This document shows, one piece after another, positions 52,500 to 61,457 of a stretch of DNA of 64,000 bases. Both the position numbers and the translations under genes were made by a program. This DNA is from Streptococcus infantis (GTDB taxonomy: Bacteria > Bacillota > Bacilli > Lactobacillales > Streptococcaceae), in NCBI RefSeq assembly GCF_000963255.1, contig NZ_JYOV01000010.1, forward strand, positions 1 to 64,000, read 5' to 3'. The stretch's first letter is position 1. Every line of letters starts with the position of its first letter. The notes beneath the pieces were generated by a model, which saw only the letters and a list, made by a program, of their open reading frames with translations, was not told the DNA's origin and ran no database searches.

Positions 52500-53519
52500 A
52501 TGTTCACTAGTATTGTTTTAGGATTTTATGCTCTTTTCTTTCTATCCTTATCCTTTACTATCTATCTCTATATTAGACTTGTAGTTGCAGTCAGACAAGG
52601 GAAAGATGTCCCAAAATGGATCTATAAACTCGGCCATGCTCTTCAAGGAAGAATTCACGTTGACTATGAAGAAATCACTGATGCCAATGCCCTTAAAGAG
52701 ATTCATTGGTTCTTGCTGATCTATTTAATCGTAAATCTACTCGTATTGGCTGGCTTCAACTATCATGGCAATAGCTTCCCGCAAGCAGTTTATGAATGTT
52801 TGAAAAAACAATTTTTTATCGTACTTGTTAGTATGGTTTTAAAAAGTATTGGTAAATTTGTTGTACTGGCTATAAGAAAAAACTTTCATAACAGTCATGC
52901 CTATGCATCAACCAACGCTGTTATCGGGACAGCTTTTTTAACGAGTTATATATTTATGTTTTGCATGATGATGAGTGGTCTTCCAGCTCAACCTGTTCCA
53001 GTAACCATTCAAGATACCACTGTCATTATCGGTGAGACCAAGGCTTCCGAGCTTTTGGACAAAGGCTTTAGCTTCGAAGATAAAAGTCCAGAGACTTCCA
53101 TCACCAATCCCAAAAACGACCACTTCTACTACGGTCAGCTTCTCGAAGTCAAGCGTGATGATCAGTCCTATGGCTTTATGAGCCTTACTCCTACGGGAAG
53201 AGATACTGATCAACTCAAAAACTGTGTCGTCACCTACTACAAAACACCTATGGATAACAAACAACTAGAAGAAATTTCCATCAATCATGTCAAGCTAGCC
53301 AATCTAAAACTCCAAGACTTTCAAACACGAAAATTAATCGATATCTTTGCAGTCAATCCTGCTGATTATAATGTCTCTGATACCGATGCCAACTTCATTC
53401 TGACTATTCAAACAGCAGATTACGACCTCTGGAAAAGATACCGGATTGAAGCCAAGTTTAATAGAGATGGTTCCCTAGATAGCTATGGTGTTAGAGCCCA
53501 GCACAGCATGTGGGAATAA
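52500..53519 (+). CDS. Membrane protein with C-terminal ETKASEL domain, copy 2
   Basis: 339 residues, the only plus-strand gene between 46.5 and 62 kb. Four membrane segments (VLGFYALFFLSLSFTIYLYI, FLLIYLIVNLLVLAGF, QFFIVLVSMVLKSIGKFVVL, FLTSYIFMFCMMMSGLP) precede a domain with VIIGETKASELLDKGFSF, homologous to the protein at 47045-48061. RBS AGGGGGAAAT. An extended -10 (TGCTATAAT, 52443-52451) preceded by the palindrome TTTCTATAGAAA (52430-52441) lies upstream. Function unknown. Confidence 0.75.
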   Translation: MFTSIVLGFYALFFLSLSFTIYLYIRLVVAVRQGKDVPKWIYKLGHALQGRIHVDYEEITDANALKEIHWFLLIYLIVNLLVLAGFNYHGNSFPQAVYECLKKQFFIVLVSMVLKSIGKFVVLAIRKNFHNSHAYASTNAVIGTAFLTSYIFMFCMMMSGLPAQPVPVTIQDTTVIIGETKASELLDKGFSFEDKSPETSITNPKNDHFYYGQLLEVKRDDQSYGFMSLTPTGRDTDQLKNCVVTYYKTPMDNKQLEEISINHVKLANLKLQDFQTRKLIDIFAVNPADYNVSDTDANFILTIQTADYDLWKRYRIEAKFNRDGSLDSYGVRAQHSMWE

Positions 53520-53549
53520 TTGACCATTTTCCCCTTTATCACATAAGCA

Positions 53550-54356
53550 TTAAACTGGAAAAATATCGTCGACAAGTTTGTAGGTTTCGATGAATCGAAG
53601 GCCAGAGGAACCTTTATCTCTAGTGATTTCTTGATAAATATCTTCTAAATTTTGGGCAGGTGCTAGCATCCAAAGACTAAAAGGTCTAAGTTTCACCTGT
53701 CCAATTTTTTCAATATTTTCTAATAATTGCCCTAAATCTTTGTGATTGAACCAGCAATCTGTAACCAGAGCAAACTTTGTATTGTCCATCTTACAGGAGA
53801 TATGACTGGTCAAAAAATCATCGATGGTGGGCTTTTTTGTCTGTAAGAGGCGCGTGCAAGCCAAATGGTACTCAAGCTTTCTAGGACTATGCTCAACCAG
53901 AGATACAAAGACAAGACCATACTCATCTTGGATCTTAACAGCAAGGATATCCCCTTCTTCAAAATAAGGTTTGTGTTTAGTTTTGGCTTTAGGTACCTTT
54001 AGAGGCCTAGGATTTTCAGTTTGCAACTGAAGTGCAAGTTTTTCCAAGACCTTTTGCCTTTGCTTCAAAACCTTTGGATCTATTTCCAACCAAAATGGAT
54101 CAGCCCCTTTTTTGATAAGCTCCAAGGTTTTATCTCTGATATCGTCTGTCAGGTGACCAATCTTCCACAACGAGTAGGCAAGAGCAGTCCAATAAATTTC
54201 TGTAAAAAAGTCTGTTTGACAGTAATCTTTTTCCGCATCGAGAATATCCTTGATGATATTCGCTACATGTTCACCGTCTCTATAGCGACCAACTACCTCA
54301 TTGTAAATGTCATAACCTTGATCACTGTCAATGATTTTAACGCCATCAATAGCCAT
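53550..54356 (-). CDS. DUF4259-like protein, intact paralogue
   Basis: 268 residues from ATG 54356, with AGGAG 6 nt upstream. The opening GVKIIDSDQGYDIYNEVVGRYRDGE corresponds to the DUF4259 start; TALAYSLWKIGHLTDDIRDKTLELI and RQKVLEKLALQLQTENPRPLK align with the pseudogene at 12233-13144. The C-terminal half (DILAVKIQDEYGLVFVSLVEH, KKPTIDDFLTSHISC) is shared in plan. Function unknown; the family is found near toxin-immunity genes. Confidence 0.72.
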   Translation of the reverse strand: MAIDGVKIIDSDQGYDIYNEVVGRYRDGEHVANIIKDILDAEKDYCQTDFFTEIYWTALAYSLWKIGHLTDDIRDKTLELIKKGADPFWLEIDPKVLKQRQKVLEKLALQLQTENPRPLKVPKAKTKHKPYFEEGDILAVKIQDEYGLVFVSLVEHSPRKLEYHLACTRLLQTKKPTIDDFLTSHISCKMDNTKFALVTDCWFNHKDLGQLLENIEKIGQVKLRPFSLWMLAPAQNLEDIYQEITRDKGSSGLRFIETYKLVDDIFPV

Positions 54357-54404
54357 TCTCAACTCCTAATGCTCAATCGACATCTTATTGCTAAATCTCA
54401 AAAC

Positions 54405-54716
54405 TTATTTAATCTTATGCTTGTTCATTTTCTCTTGGAAAATATCTGTAAGAATTTTTCGCAATTCTTGAGCTTCCTTTTCAGGAAGTTGGCCTTCTTG
54501 TTCAGCTACAGCATACAGTTCTGGATACTCAAGCGAGATTCTCTTAACGGTACGTGTAATGGCATGTTTTCTAACAAAAAATGGAATCCGTTTAATCAAA
54601 TCTTGAGGAATTAATGCGATAATCTTATCGGCTGTTTCCTTGTCGTTCAGTTTAGAGAAAGTTAGGCCCTTTTTAATCATCTCTTGTTCTTTTTCTGTAA
54701 AATCTTTAATATCCAT
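54405..54716 (-). CDS. Hypothetical helical protein
   Basis: 103 residues, charged, predicted all-helical (FTEKEQEMIKKGLTFSKLNDKETADKII, EAQELRKILTDIFQEKMNKHKIK). RBS AAGGAGA before ATG. No family recognised. It lies between the DUF4259-like gene and another small acidic gene. Confidence 0.65.
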   Translation of the reverse strand: MDIKDFTEKEQEMIKKGLTFSKLNDKETADKIIALIPQDLIKRIPFFVRKHAITRTVKRISLEYPELYAVAEQEGQLPEKEAQELRKILTDIFQEKMNKHKIK

Positions 54717-54754
54717 TGTGTCTCCTTATGACTATTTTATTTACTACTATTATA

Positions 54755-55075
54755 CTATTTTTTTAATTGGTCGAATGAAAAATCTCTATAAATCCTCTCT
54801 TGCCCAAGAACGGAATCTGTTGTAACAGGTAGTTTTTTCAGCAACTCTTGAATATCAATATCTTTGGGAAGAGGATTAAATTCTCCCAGACTATTTTCCT
54901 GAAGGTGTGCTGCAAAGATAAACTCTCCCTTTTCCCAATCCATAGCACAATCATTGATAACATCTACTGGCGACAGATCCAGTAGTTCTTGTTCTTGCGC
55001 TATAAAAGTTTCGTAGAGCAGCTCAAAAATGGCTTCTGTATCAATTTTTACAACTCTTAATGTATGTTCATCCAT
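54755..55075 (-). CDS. Hypothetical acidic protein
   Basis: 106 residues, acidic and soluble: VVKIDTEAIFELLYETFIAQEQELLDL, then INDCAMDWEKGEFIFAAHL. No motif recognised. The size and charge are like immunity proteins, but the family is unknown to me. 38 bp before the preceding helical protein gene. Confidence 0.62.
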   Translation of the reverse strand: MDEHTLRVVKIDTEAIFELLYETFIAQEQELLDLSPVDVINDCAMDWEKGEFIFAAHLQENSLGEFNPLPKDIDIQELLKKLPVTTDSVLGQERIYRDFSFDQLKK

Positions 55076-55159
55076 GCTTGCTATCCTCTAATCATATCAA
55101 TTTAACTATCATTCTGTTAGTAACTTCTTATCCCACTCTTTAGGCAAATCATCCTATTT

Positions 55160-56041
55160 TTAGAATTGAACCCACTTATCATTATCCATGATAAATGGCT
55201 TCGCTAGACCTTCACCTGTATAGTTTTCGTATTTTGTATCTAGATATTTGTAGCAATCTTCCTTGGTCGCAAATTTTATGGCTTGATAAGGCTCCTCAAA
55301 GGTTAACTTTTCGACAAAGAGATAACCATCCTCGCTTGGTACAAGTATCCCGACATGGCCGATAAAGAGGGAATGACCATCCAAGTCATCATGAACTACA
55401 ACAGACAGCATTCGAGCATTTTCATTAAACTTGAATTGAGAAAGGAACTGTTCCATCTTAGCAGCATGCACCTTAACATCTGTCGTTGCTTCGGTCTTGA
55501 CTCTTGAGAATACAATATCAAAAGCATCCTTGTCTTCCGTACCAAAGACTTTTCCCTTATCAATGGCATCATTATCGACAAACAAGAGGGAATCATCTTT
55601 CTCTAACTTAGGGATTTCGATAGAATTTTTCAATAAACAATAACTGTTAATACGACAGTTGGTACCAACAAAATCACCTTTCTTCGGTGCCCAAAGATTG
55701 CTTATCTTTTCAACATCATAGTCTGTTTTGGTAAAGGTAGAAAAATCTCCAGTTAATCCAACTGAACCGACAGTATTGTTATAATCGTTGACAAGATTGA
55801 AAAATGCATCCACACTGTCTTTATCCAAATGTGCAGCCAAGGCTTTCCGAACTTCTTCTGCACTTGGTTGACTGTTCATATTGGTATAGCTAGCCTTCCA
55901 AGAAACTTGAGCAGACTTTGTTTGAGTTACTGAAGTTTCAGTAGTTCCATCACTCGACTTTTGAGCTTGATTACAAGCAACTAAGGTCAAAAGAAACGTT
56001 GAGCAAAGACCAATTTTTATCAGTCGATTGTTTTTTTTCAT
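55160..56041 (-). CDS. DUF4300-type lipoprotein
   Basis: About 293 residues. Signal peptide with lipobox LVAC near residue 24, then a Ser/Thr/Gln-rich linker. The mature part has SYTNMNSQPSAEEVRKAL, NCRINSYCLLKNSI, and GHVGILVPSEDGYLFVEKLTFEEPYQAIKF, matching the DUF4300 surface lipoproteins of streptococci. The Cys pair and GHVGILV hint at a transglutaminase- or NlpC-like fold, but no catalytic proof. ATG at 56041 follows a TTG one codon earlier. Confidence 0.78.
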   Translation of the reverse strand: MKKNNRLIKIGLCSTFLLTLVACNQAQKSSDGTTETSVTQTKSAQVSWKASYTNMNSQPSAEEVRKALAAHLDKDSVDAFFNLVNDYNNTVGSVGLTGDFSTFTKTDYDVEKISNLWAPKKGDFVGTNCRINSYCLLKNSIEIPKLEKDDSLLFVDNDAIDKGKVFGTEDKDAFDIVFSRVKTEATTDVKVHAAKMEQFLSQFKFNENARMLSVVVHDDLDGHSLFIGHVGILVPSEDGYLFVEKLTFEEPYQAIKFATKEDCYKYLDTKYENYTGEGLAKPFIMDNDKWVQF

Positions 56042-56161
56042 CAATTTATCTTTCTAAATATGTTTGAAGTTGCAAGCACTTTTGGCGAGCAACTATTTTA
56101 GCAGATTTTAGATAAAGTTAAGGTCATACAGGCTCTTGCATCAATCTATTTTCACTCATTT

Positions 56162-56962
56162 CTATGGTCTTCCATATAGTTCTTTTTTGTGGGTTCTAGG
56201 TTCTAATACTGTAGCATTAGTTAACATTTCATCTCGCAGGATCTTGGAGTAAACTACCGGATTTTCAGTGATCTTGCGACAGTGGTCATATCCTTGCCAA
56301 TTGTGAAATGTGGCATGAGGATACTTTTTTGGAAGAACTTTTTTAGCAGCTATCAAGTCGAATTCTTTTGAACCATAAAAGAAAACACAGCTTTTTTGTT
56401 CCTCTGGCGTGAGGTTAGGCAAGGCCACAAATGCACAATCATGAGAAATATGTTTGATGCTTTCTTCATCCATAGCAATGAAAGAATCCGCCATCATCTC
56501 TCCTTTTTCTCCATAAAGTGAAACCATCTTATGAACAGCTATATCTCTATTTCGCAAAGCTTTTCTATGCTTTATTAACAATAAATACCTAGTAAATATA
56601 TCTAGCAAAGGCGCATTTGTCCATAAACTAACCCCTTCAAAAACAAGTTTCCCAAACCTGATATCCTTATGATTCAATAATTGCAGTAACACAACTCCAC
56701 CCAAGGATGCACCAAAGGCTAAACTCAAGTCTTTTATCTGATGGACCTTTAGATAATCATAGATCATCTGACTTTCCTTAAGAGCTGACTCGTAAGTATC
56801 CGAAGCTGATTGCCCATGCGCAGACAAATCCGGAATGATATATCTAAACTCTTGCCCCATCTGATCTGCAATGAGAGACTTCATTCCTTGAGCAGATGAT
56901 AACATCGGGTGGATTAACAATATCGTCTCTTTCTGATTAGAATTAAGATCAAGAATGTTCAT
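56162..56962 (-). CDS. Alpha/beta-hydrolase
   Basis: 266 residues. The nucleophile elbow GASLGG lies near residue 83 (AFGASLGGVVLLQLL). The oxyanion region LLIHPMLSSAQGM lies near the start and a late His in YDHCRKITE. Likely an esterase or a related serine hydrolase of the MhpC/YcjY type; substrate unknown. It stands alone in the island with 120 bp upstream of the lipoprotein and 36 bp after the next gene. Confidence 0.8.
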   Translation of the reverse strand: MNILDLNSNQKETILLIHPMLSSAQGMKSLIADQMGQEFRYIIPDLSAHGQSASDTYESALKESQMIYDYLKVHQIKDLSLAFGASLGGVVLLQLLNHKDIRFGKLVFEGVSLWTNAPLLDIFTRYLLLIKHRKALRNRDIAVHKMVSLYGEKGEMMADSFIAMDEESIKHISHDCAFVALPNLTPEEQKSCVFFYGSKEFDLIAAKKVLPKKYPHATFHNWQGYDHCRKITENPVVYSKILRDEMLTNATVLEPRTHKKELYGRP

Positions 56963-56998
56963 TTTCCAACACCAGATTTCTTTCCTTTACTCACCTTC

Positions 56999-57385
56999 TT
57001 AAGTTTCTTCAAGATACATTTTGACTGCTAGGTATTCCTGCTCTTTAGCATAGGCAAATACTTCTGAATTTCTAATGTAGTCAAAAATATTTTCCTCTAA
57101 ATCCTCATCCCAAGTTGATTCACTAAAGATTTGATTCTCACGACTAGCTTCATAGAAAATATCAAGGTGAACTTGATAAAACTCTTCATCTTCATTTGGA
57201 GCTTGTCTTACTAATGAAAGTTGAAACAAGGGTTTATCAGATATACTGGTAAATGTCCCTACTTCAAACAAAATCATTTCATCACCAATAGGCTCACGAC
57301 ACAAGTCTTCAAAGATAGTTACCATATCCTCCAAGGACATCTTATCGGTGATTTTTTCTTTTAAATATTCAAGTGATTGCTTCAT
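56999..57385 (-). CDS. Hypothetical acidic protein
   Basis: 128 residues, strongly acidic (many Glu/Asp; DKMSLEDMVTIFEDLCREPIGDEM, then FQLSLVRQAPNEDEEFYQVHLDIFYE). Size and composition are typical of immunity proteins. No family recognised. An RBS AGGAG precedes the ATG. Confidence 0.65.
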   Translation of the reverse strand: MKQSLEYLKEKITDKMSLEDMVTIFEDLCREPIGDEMILFEVGTFTSISDKPLFQLSLVRQAPNEDEEFYQVHLDIFYEASRENQIFSESTWDEDLEENIFDYIRNSEVFAYAKEQEYLAVKMYLEET

Positions 57386-57481
57386 GTTTCTCCTCTTTCT
57401 AATTGGAGCTTCGTTCTTAGAATAATCCTATTAAAAAATTGAATCCCTACACCTTTTATTATACTACATAAACAGAAAAAA

Positions 57482-57526
57482 AGACTGAAGCAGTGGGCCT
57501 TTACCTTGGTTTCAGTCTAATTTTTT
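57482..57526. terminator. Bidirectional terminator-like hairpin
   Basis: AGACTGAA (57482-57489) and TTTCAGTCT (57510-57518) pair across a 20-nt loop; T-runs follow on both strands (A7 before, T7 after). It lies in the 262-bp gap before the 57999-57385 gene and can end the transcript from 57890. Confidence 0.65.
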
Positions 57527-57647
57527 TAATAATCGGAAATGCCTCTGTAAGAACGTCTATTCCAAAATTAATTCCCTGTACTTGGTAGTGATAGATGGGG
57601 GCTAAGCAAAATCTAAAACTCACAGATACAACTTTCATCTCACATTT

Positions 57648-57890
57648 TTAAAAATTTTCATGAGAGACTTCTTCAAAATAGTCATCCATATAATGGTAAA
57701 TTTGTATATCTTCTTCTGAACTATCTTGTAAAACTGCAAATACCTTCACTTTCTCATCATTGACAAAGACGAAATTATGTTCACCAAAATAAGCCTGATA
57801 ACCCTTGTCAACTAAGGTCCAAAGTTCATATTTTTTTAAACCAAAAATATCTTTTTTTACAAGATAGGTTTTCCCGATTTCCATTTTCAT
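57648..57890 (-). CDS. Small hypothetical protein
   Basis: 80 residues, beta-rich (GKTYLVKKDIFGLKKYELWTLV, HNFVFVNDEKVKVFAVLQD), ending in an acidic helix. No domain recognised. Preceded by AAAGAAGG. Next to a membrane-anchored hypothetical gene. Confidence 0.6.
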   Translation of the reverse strand: MKMEIGKTYLVKKDIFGLKKYELWTLVDKGYQAYFGEHNFVFVNDEKVKVFAVLQDSSEEDIQIYHYMDDYFEEVSHENF

Positions 57891-57972
57891 GATAGACCTT
57901 CTTTAAAATACTATAACTACCTTTTCTCTGACAGCAAGGATACTACTACCACATGATAGTATCAATTATTTA

Positions 57973-58431
57973 TTACTTCCCATCCCAGGAAGGATCATCT
58001 GATATTTTAATATCACCTATAAACCATCGCTTCATCTTCTTTTTATCTTTAAAGGGATTGGGGTGGACAACGGTAAAAGCATGAATACTTGCATCTGGAA
58101 AATACAGTTCGACATTTAAGGACTGCTTGGGATTATCATTGACATAGGCTGAAAAGTAAATATGATAATGACCACCCATATCACCACTATCATCATAGCC
58201 TCCTCGAGCAGTATTCGGTAAAATCTTCACAGACTTTACGGATTTTCCGTTATCATTCAAATGTGTCATAATTTCACTCTTGATTGAGTCTTCATGATCA
58301 AGAATTAACTTAGAATTGTTGCTATATAGAAGATTACCATTACTTAAATTCCCATTGATAAAAAAGGGCAAACTCACAAGCAGAAAGGGGGACAAAATAG
58401 CGATGTATAGCCATTTATTGGATTTTAGCAT
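57973..58431 (-). CDS. Membrane-anchored hypothetical protein
   Basis: 152 residues. One N-terminal hydrophobic segment (WLYIAILSPFLLVSLPFFI, residues 7-25) without a lipobox, then an outer domain with KILPNTARGGYDDSGDMGGHYHIYFSAY and PKQSLNVELYFPDAS. Similar to small secreted proteins that accompany Imm-like genes in streptococci, but I cannot name the family. Confidence 0.62.
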   Translation of the reverse strand: MLKSNKWLYIAILSPFLLVSLPFFINGNLSNGNLLYSNNSKLILDHEDSIKSEIMTHLNDNGKSVKSVKILPNTARGGYDDSGDMGGHYHIYFSAYVNDNPKQSLNVELYFPDASIHAFTVVHPNPFKDKKKMKRWFIGDIKISDDPSWDGK

Positions 58432-58535
58432 GGATTTCCCTCTCTAATCATTTAATATTCGTTGAATGAAACTTTAATCAATAAATCATATTCATCATAC
58501 TTTGATTTTATAGATCCCAATTTGCATGATAAAAA

Positions 58536-58590
58536 CTAGTCAATTTTCTCTATGATGTTTCCAAGTTTATCCAAGATAAGATATGTGTTT
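58536..58590 (-). pseudogene. Duplicate 3' fragment of the peptidase E gene
   Basis: 58590-58536 on the minus strand reads YLILDKLGNIIEKID-stop, almost identical to the C-terminus LVLDKLGNIMEKID-stop of the peptidase E gene at 59654. The bases just after the stop are also shared (ACTAG then TTTT/ATCAT). It is a relic of a duplication or recombination around the phosphotransferase gene. Confidence 0.65.
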
Positions 58591-58668
58591 ATAGCGATTT
58601 AGATTCGAAATAAGATTATCAAGTAATCGTAATCTGATTTTTCCAAAATTGATATTCCAACGTTTATA

Positions 58669-59547
58669 TTATTCAGTCTTCTTCTTGTTCAAGTACCAAC
58701 TAGGAATGATTCGCTTCATATCATCATACCATTCTAAAATTTCCTTAGCTTGATTTTGCATTACTGATATTTCTTCAGGTCCGTAAGGTACAGCCCAAGG
58801 AAGTGATCCAACTAAGTTATTTAGAATATAGATAGCGAGAAGTTTCCAAAATAAAACCGGAACCTTATGATCAAAATATCCATCTATCATACCAGACGCA
58901 AAAGAGGGAGAGACTTGAGCAGACCATACAATACGATTGAATTCCTCCCAAGGATCTCCAATATCAAATCGATCAAAGTCAATGATATAAATTTTACGAT
59001 CTTCACCAATCATGAAATTCCCTATATGATAATCTCCATGTTGGAAAACCTGAGGTCTATCTTTCAACAATTCTCGATTTGCATTTAAAAAATCAATAAA
59101 GATCTGACCATTTTCATATTGAACGGGACATTCTTTGTATTTGGAGATTTTGTCATCAATTTTTCGATTATAAAAGACCTCCCAATCTTCACGAACTTCT
59201 GTTATAGGGAGTGAATGAATTTTTTGAAGGATTCTTCCTGCTTCTAGTCCATAAGTGTATTGTTGTTCTTTCGAATAAGTTAAAATGGTTTCTCTTGCAT
59301 CTTTCCCGTCTATCCATTCGTGTAAAGAATGTACTTCGTCATCGCGGAGTTCAATGCTAATTGGTTTACACATCGGAACTGCAAGAGAAGCTACTTTCTC
59401 AATCATATCAAATTCAAATTTTTTAGAATCTAACTTCTCCTTATCAGAAACACGCAAGAAATATTTTTGCTGATATTGATCTGTCACACAATATTTTTTA
59501 TCATCTGACCAGCCTTTATATATGGCTATCTTACTACTAAAATCCAT
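58669..59547 (-). CDS. Aminoglycoside phosphotransferase-family kinase
   Basis: 292 residues of the APH/protein-kinase-like fold. The catalytic loop VFQHGDYHIGNFMI lies near residue 165 (HGDxHxxN) and the metal motif YIIDFDRFDIGDPWEEF near 190. Family members phosphorylate aminoglycosides, homoserine, choline or others; the true substrate is not evident and resistance should not be assumed. It lies between the peptidase E gene and its duplicate tail. Confidence 0.85.
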   Translation of the reverse strand: MDFSSKIAIYKGWSDDKKYCVTDQYQQKYFLRVSDKEKLDSKKFEFDMIEKVASLAVPMCKPISIELRDDEVHSLHEWIDGKDARETILTYSKEQQYTYGLEAGRILQKIHSLPITEVREDWEVFYNRKIDDKISKYKECPVQYENGQIFIDFLNANRELLKDRPQVFQHGDYHIGNFMIGEDRKIYIIDFDRFDIGDPWEEFNRIVWSAQVSPSFASGMIDGYFDHKVPVLFWKLLAIYILNNLVGSLPWAVPYGPEEISVMQNQAKEILEWYDDMKRIIPSWYLNKKKTE

Positions 59548-59653
59548 TAAACACTCTCCGATTCATTTCACAACTCTTTTTGCAGTTTTCACTAGTAATC
59601 TATCCAGTTCGGCTACACTTTAATTTCCTAGAGCAAGATTTAGATAATGAAAA

Positions 59654-60262
59654 CTAGTCAATTTTCTCCATGATATTTCCAAGTTTATCCAATACAAGAC
59701 AGGAATGATCATTTAGTGGAATTATGGGAATATTAACGAGTTCTTCAGCTCTATCCTTATTAGCTTTATCATTCCAGGAATCATAATGGACACTAATTAA
59801 AAACCGACCAAAGAGTCCTAATCCATTTTTTATTTTTATCTGATGATCTGAATTATCATTAGGTGAGACATAGACTTTTTCTCCTAATAATAGGGCTCCT
59901 GCAGAAAACCCTATAACTTTTGCCCCTTTATTAAGCATATGAACGATATAATTTTTGAACTCCTGATTTACATAAGTAGCTATATATTTTTCCGTATTCC
60001 CACCACCGATAATAATTAGATCAGCATCTAGATAGCTATCAAAATCAATCTGCTCAGTGTCCAAGAGCAAGTAAGCAGTGTTTAGGTTAGGAAAATGACT
60101 TTGAAAAACTTCCGTGTACTTTTTCATGTACGGTTCCCAATTTTCTCGAAAAACTGTAAAAATGACAATTCTTCCAATCTTGCTTGATGACACAATTTTA
60201 TTAACAATCGTATGGTTTTTTATCGGCGGATTTCCACCCATCAAAAAAATTTGTTCATCCAA
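59654..60262 (-). CDS. Peptidase E-like (S51) protein
   Basis: About 202 residues. Family motifs: MGGNPPIKNHTIVNKIV near the start, DLIIIGGGNTEKYI, and the nucleophile-Ser GFSAGALLLGE. S51 peptidases cleave N-terminal Asp dipeptides or act as cyanophycinases. The TTG at 60262 with AAGG 9 nt before is chosen; the longer frame to 60310 starts with an unrelated hydrophobic stretch. The last 15 codons are duplicated at 58536-58590. Confidence 0.8.
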   Translation of the reverse strand: MDEQIFLMGGNPPIKNHTIVNKIVSSSKIGRIVIFTVFRENWEPYMKKYTEVFQSHFPNLNTAYLLLDTEQIDFDSYLDADLIIIGGGNTEKYIATYVNQEFKNYIVHMLNKGAKVIGFSAGALLLGEKVYVSPNDNSDHQIKIKNGLGLFGRFLISVHYDSWNDKANKDRAEELVNIPIIPLNDHSCLVLDKLGNIMEKID

Positions 60263-60409
60263 TCTTTCACACCTTCTAAAGATACATAAAGTTAACACAA
60301 GTTTATTCACGTTTCTAAATTATAATTTTTTCTTAAAACATATTATTTTATTATTGACTGACTAAGATCGCACAAGTAATATTACACACTAACAAGAAAC
60401 TTTGATTAA

Positions 60410-60976
60410 CTATTGAATATCATCCACCGCTTCTTTCACATATCCTTCTACATCTTCAATCTCTACAAACGAAGGATCAAGGTGACACAAGAAGTACCAA
60501 TCTTCGGCACCGCGTTTTCTGTAGAGAATTGCTTCGCCGTCTTCACTTCCGAAAAAGCTTCTGTCGACTTCATACCCATTGCATTTTAAGAAGTCCTTCG
60601 CCTTGCGATAGTTTGCTTCTCTGGTTTTGACATAGGCTTTCACTTCATCGTTATTAACGACATAGACATCGATTTTTGAATAGCCTTCGATTACTTGATC
60701 GTTTTTAACGGATATATTCGAAATCTCTTTCCAAATAATGTCCACATTTTCCTCAGAATCAAACGAAAATCTAGACAAGGGTACAATATTTCCGTTAAAA
60801 AAAATTTCCATATAATCTGGCAAGTGTTTAGGATTTACATACTCCACTTCAAACCCATCTTCTTTTTCGAGAGTGTATCCAGGAATTTGAGCTACAAAAG
60901 CTTTACCCTCCTCTAAAGAATCAAAAGCAACCAAATCTTTTGAATAATGATTTTGATACAATTCCAATATAAGCAT
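60410..60976 (-). CDS. Hypothetical acidic protein
   Basis: 188 residues, strongly acidic. LVAFDSLEEGKAFVAQIPGY, PDYMEIFFNGNIVPLSRFSF, and a second half with YVVNDDEVKAYVKTREANYRK plus DWYFLCHLDPSFVEIEDVE. No family recognised; the composition and neighbourhood fit an immunity-type protein. 99 bp after the next upstream gene region. Confidence 0.62.
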   Translation of the reverse strand: MLILELYQNHYSKDLVAFDSLEEGKAFVAQIPGYTLEKEDGFEVEYVNPKHLPDYMEIFFNGNIVPLSRFSFDSEENVDIIWKEISNISVKNDQVIEGYSKIDVYVVNNDEVKAYVKTREANYRKAKDFLKCNGYEVDRSFFGSEDGEAILYRKRGAEDWYFLCHLDPSFVEIEDVEGYVKEAVDDIQ

Positions 60977-61106
60977 CTATCATCCTCTAATCTTAACTGT
61001 TTCTATTAATTCTCATCATTTTTACGTTATTACTATCTCAGCCTGTGATACTTCTGTTGAAAATTAAAAGTAAGACATTAAATTTTTTTAATCTCCTGCT
61101 TAAACT

Positions 61107-61331
61107 TTAATTCAGTATTTTATAATAACCTTCATAAAACCTTTCCCTCGTTACCACTTCACCAGTATATTTTTCTTCTAGAAGTTCATAAATTTCAATT
61201 GGTCTAATCCCTTCTTCCGCCAAATCTTGAAGGAATGGACTGCATAGCCTCATTTCACCTTTACTCGATCGTTTTAATAAAACTCCATATATAGGAATCT
61301 TAGTTAATATATTATGGGTACTCTTTTTCAT
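61107..61331 (-). CDS. Small hypothetical protein
   Basis: 74 residues from ATG 61331, with a GGGGGAG stretch 9 nt before it; an in-frame GTG at 61349 is less likely. MKKSTHNILTKIPIYGVLLK, then FLQDLAEEGIRPIEIYELLEEKYTGE. No domain recognised. It stands alone downstream of the terminator at 61418-61451. Confidence 0.55.
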   Translation of the reverse strand: MKKSTHNILTKIPIYGVLLKRSSKGEMRLCSPFLQDLAEEGIRPIEIYELLEEKYTGEVVTRERFYEGYYKILN

Positions 61332-61417
61332 AACATTTATCTCCCCCACAAATTCGGATTAATTAGCAAGCCTACTTGACAAAATGATGCTGCTCATAGC
61401 TTGACTTAATTTTAGAA

Positions 61418-61451
61418 AAGAGGCCAGTAACAAACTTAAGCCCAGCCTCTT
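61418..61451 (-). terminator. Terminator of the 61458 gene
   Basis: AAGAGGC (61418-61424) and GCCTCTT (61445-61451) pair across a 20-nt loop, followed on the minus strand by TTCT. Begins 7 bp past the stop. Confidence 0.6.
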
Positions 61452-61457
61452 AGATAA

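Noticed and set aside
58669-59547. Aminoglycoside resistance gene
   Set aside because: The kinase motifs are generic to the APH fold; nothing identifies an aminoglycoside as substrate.
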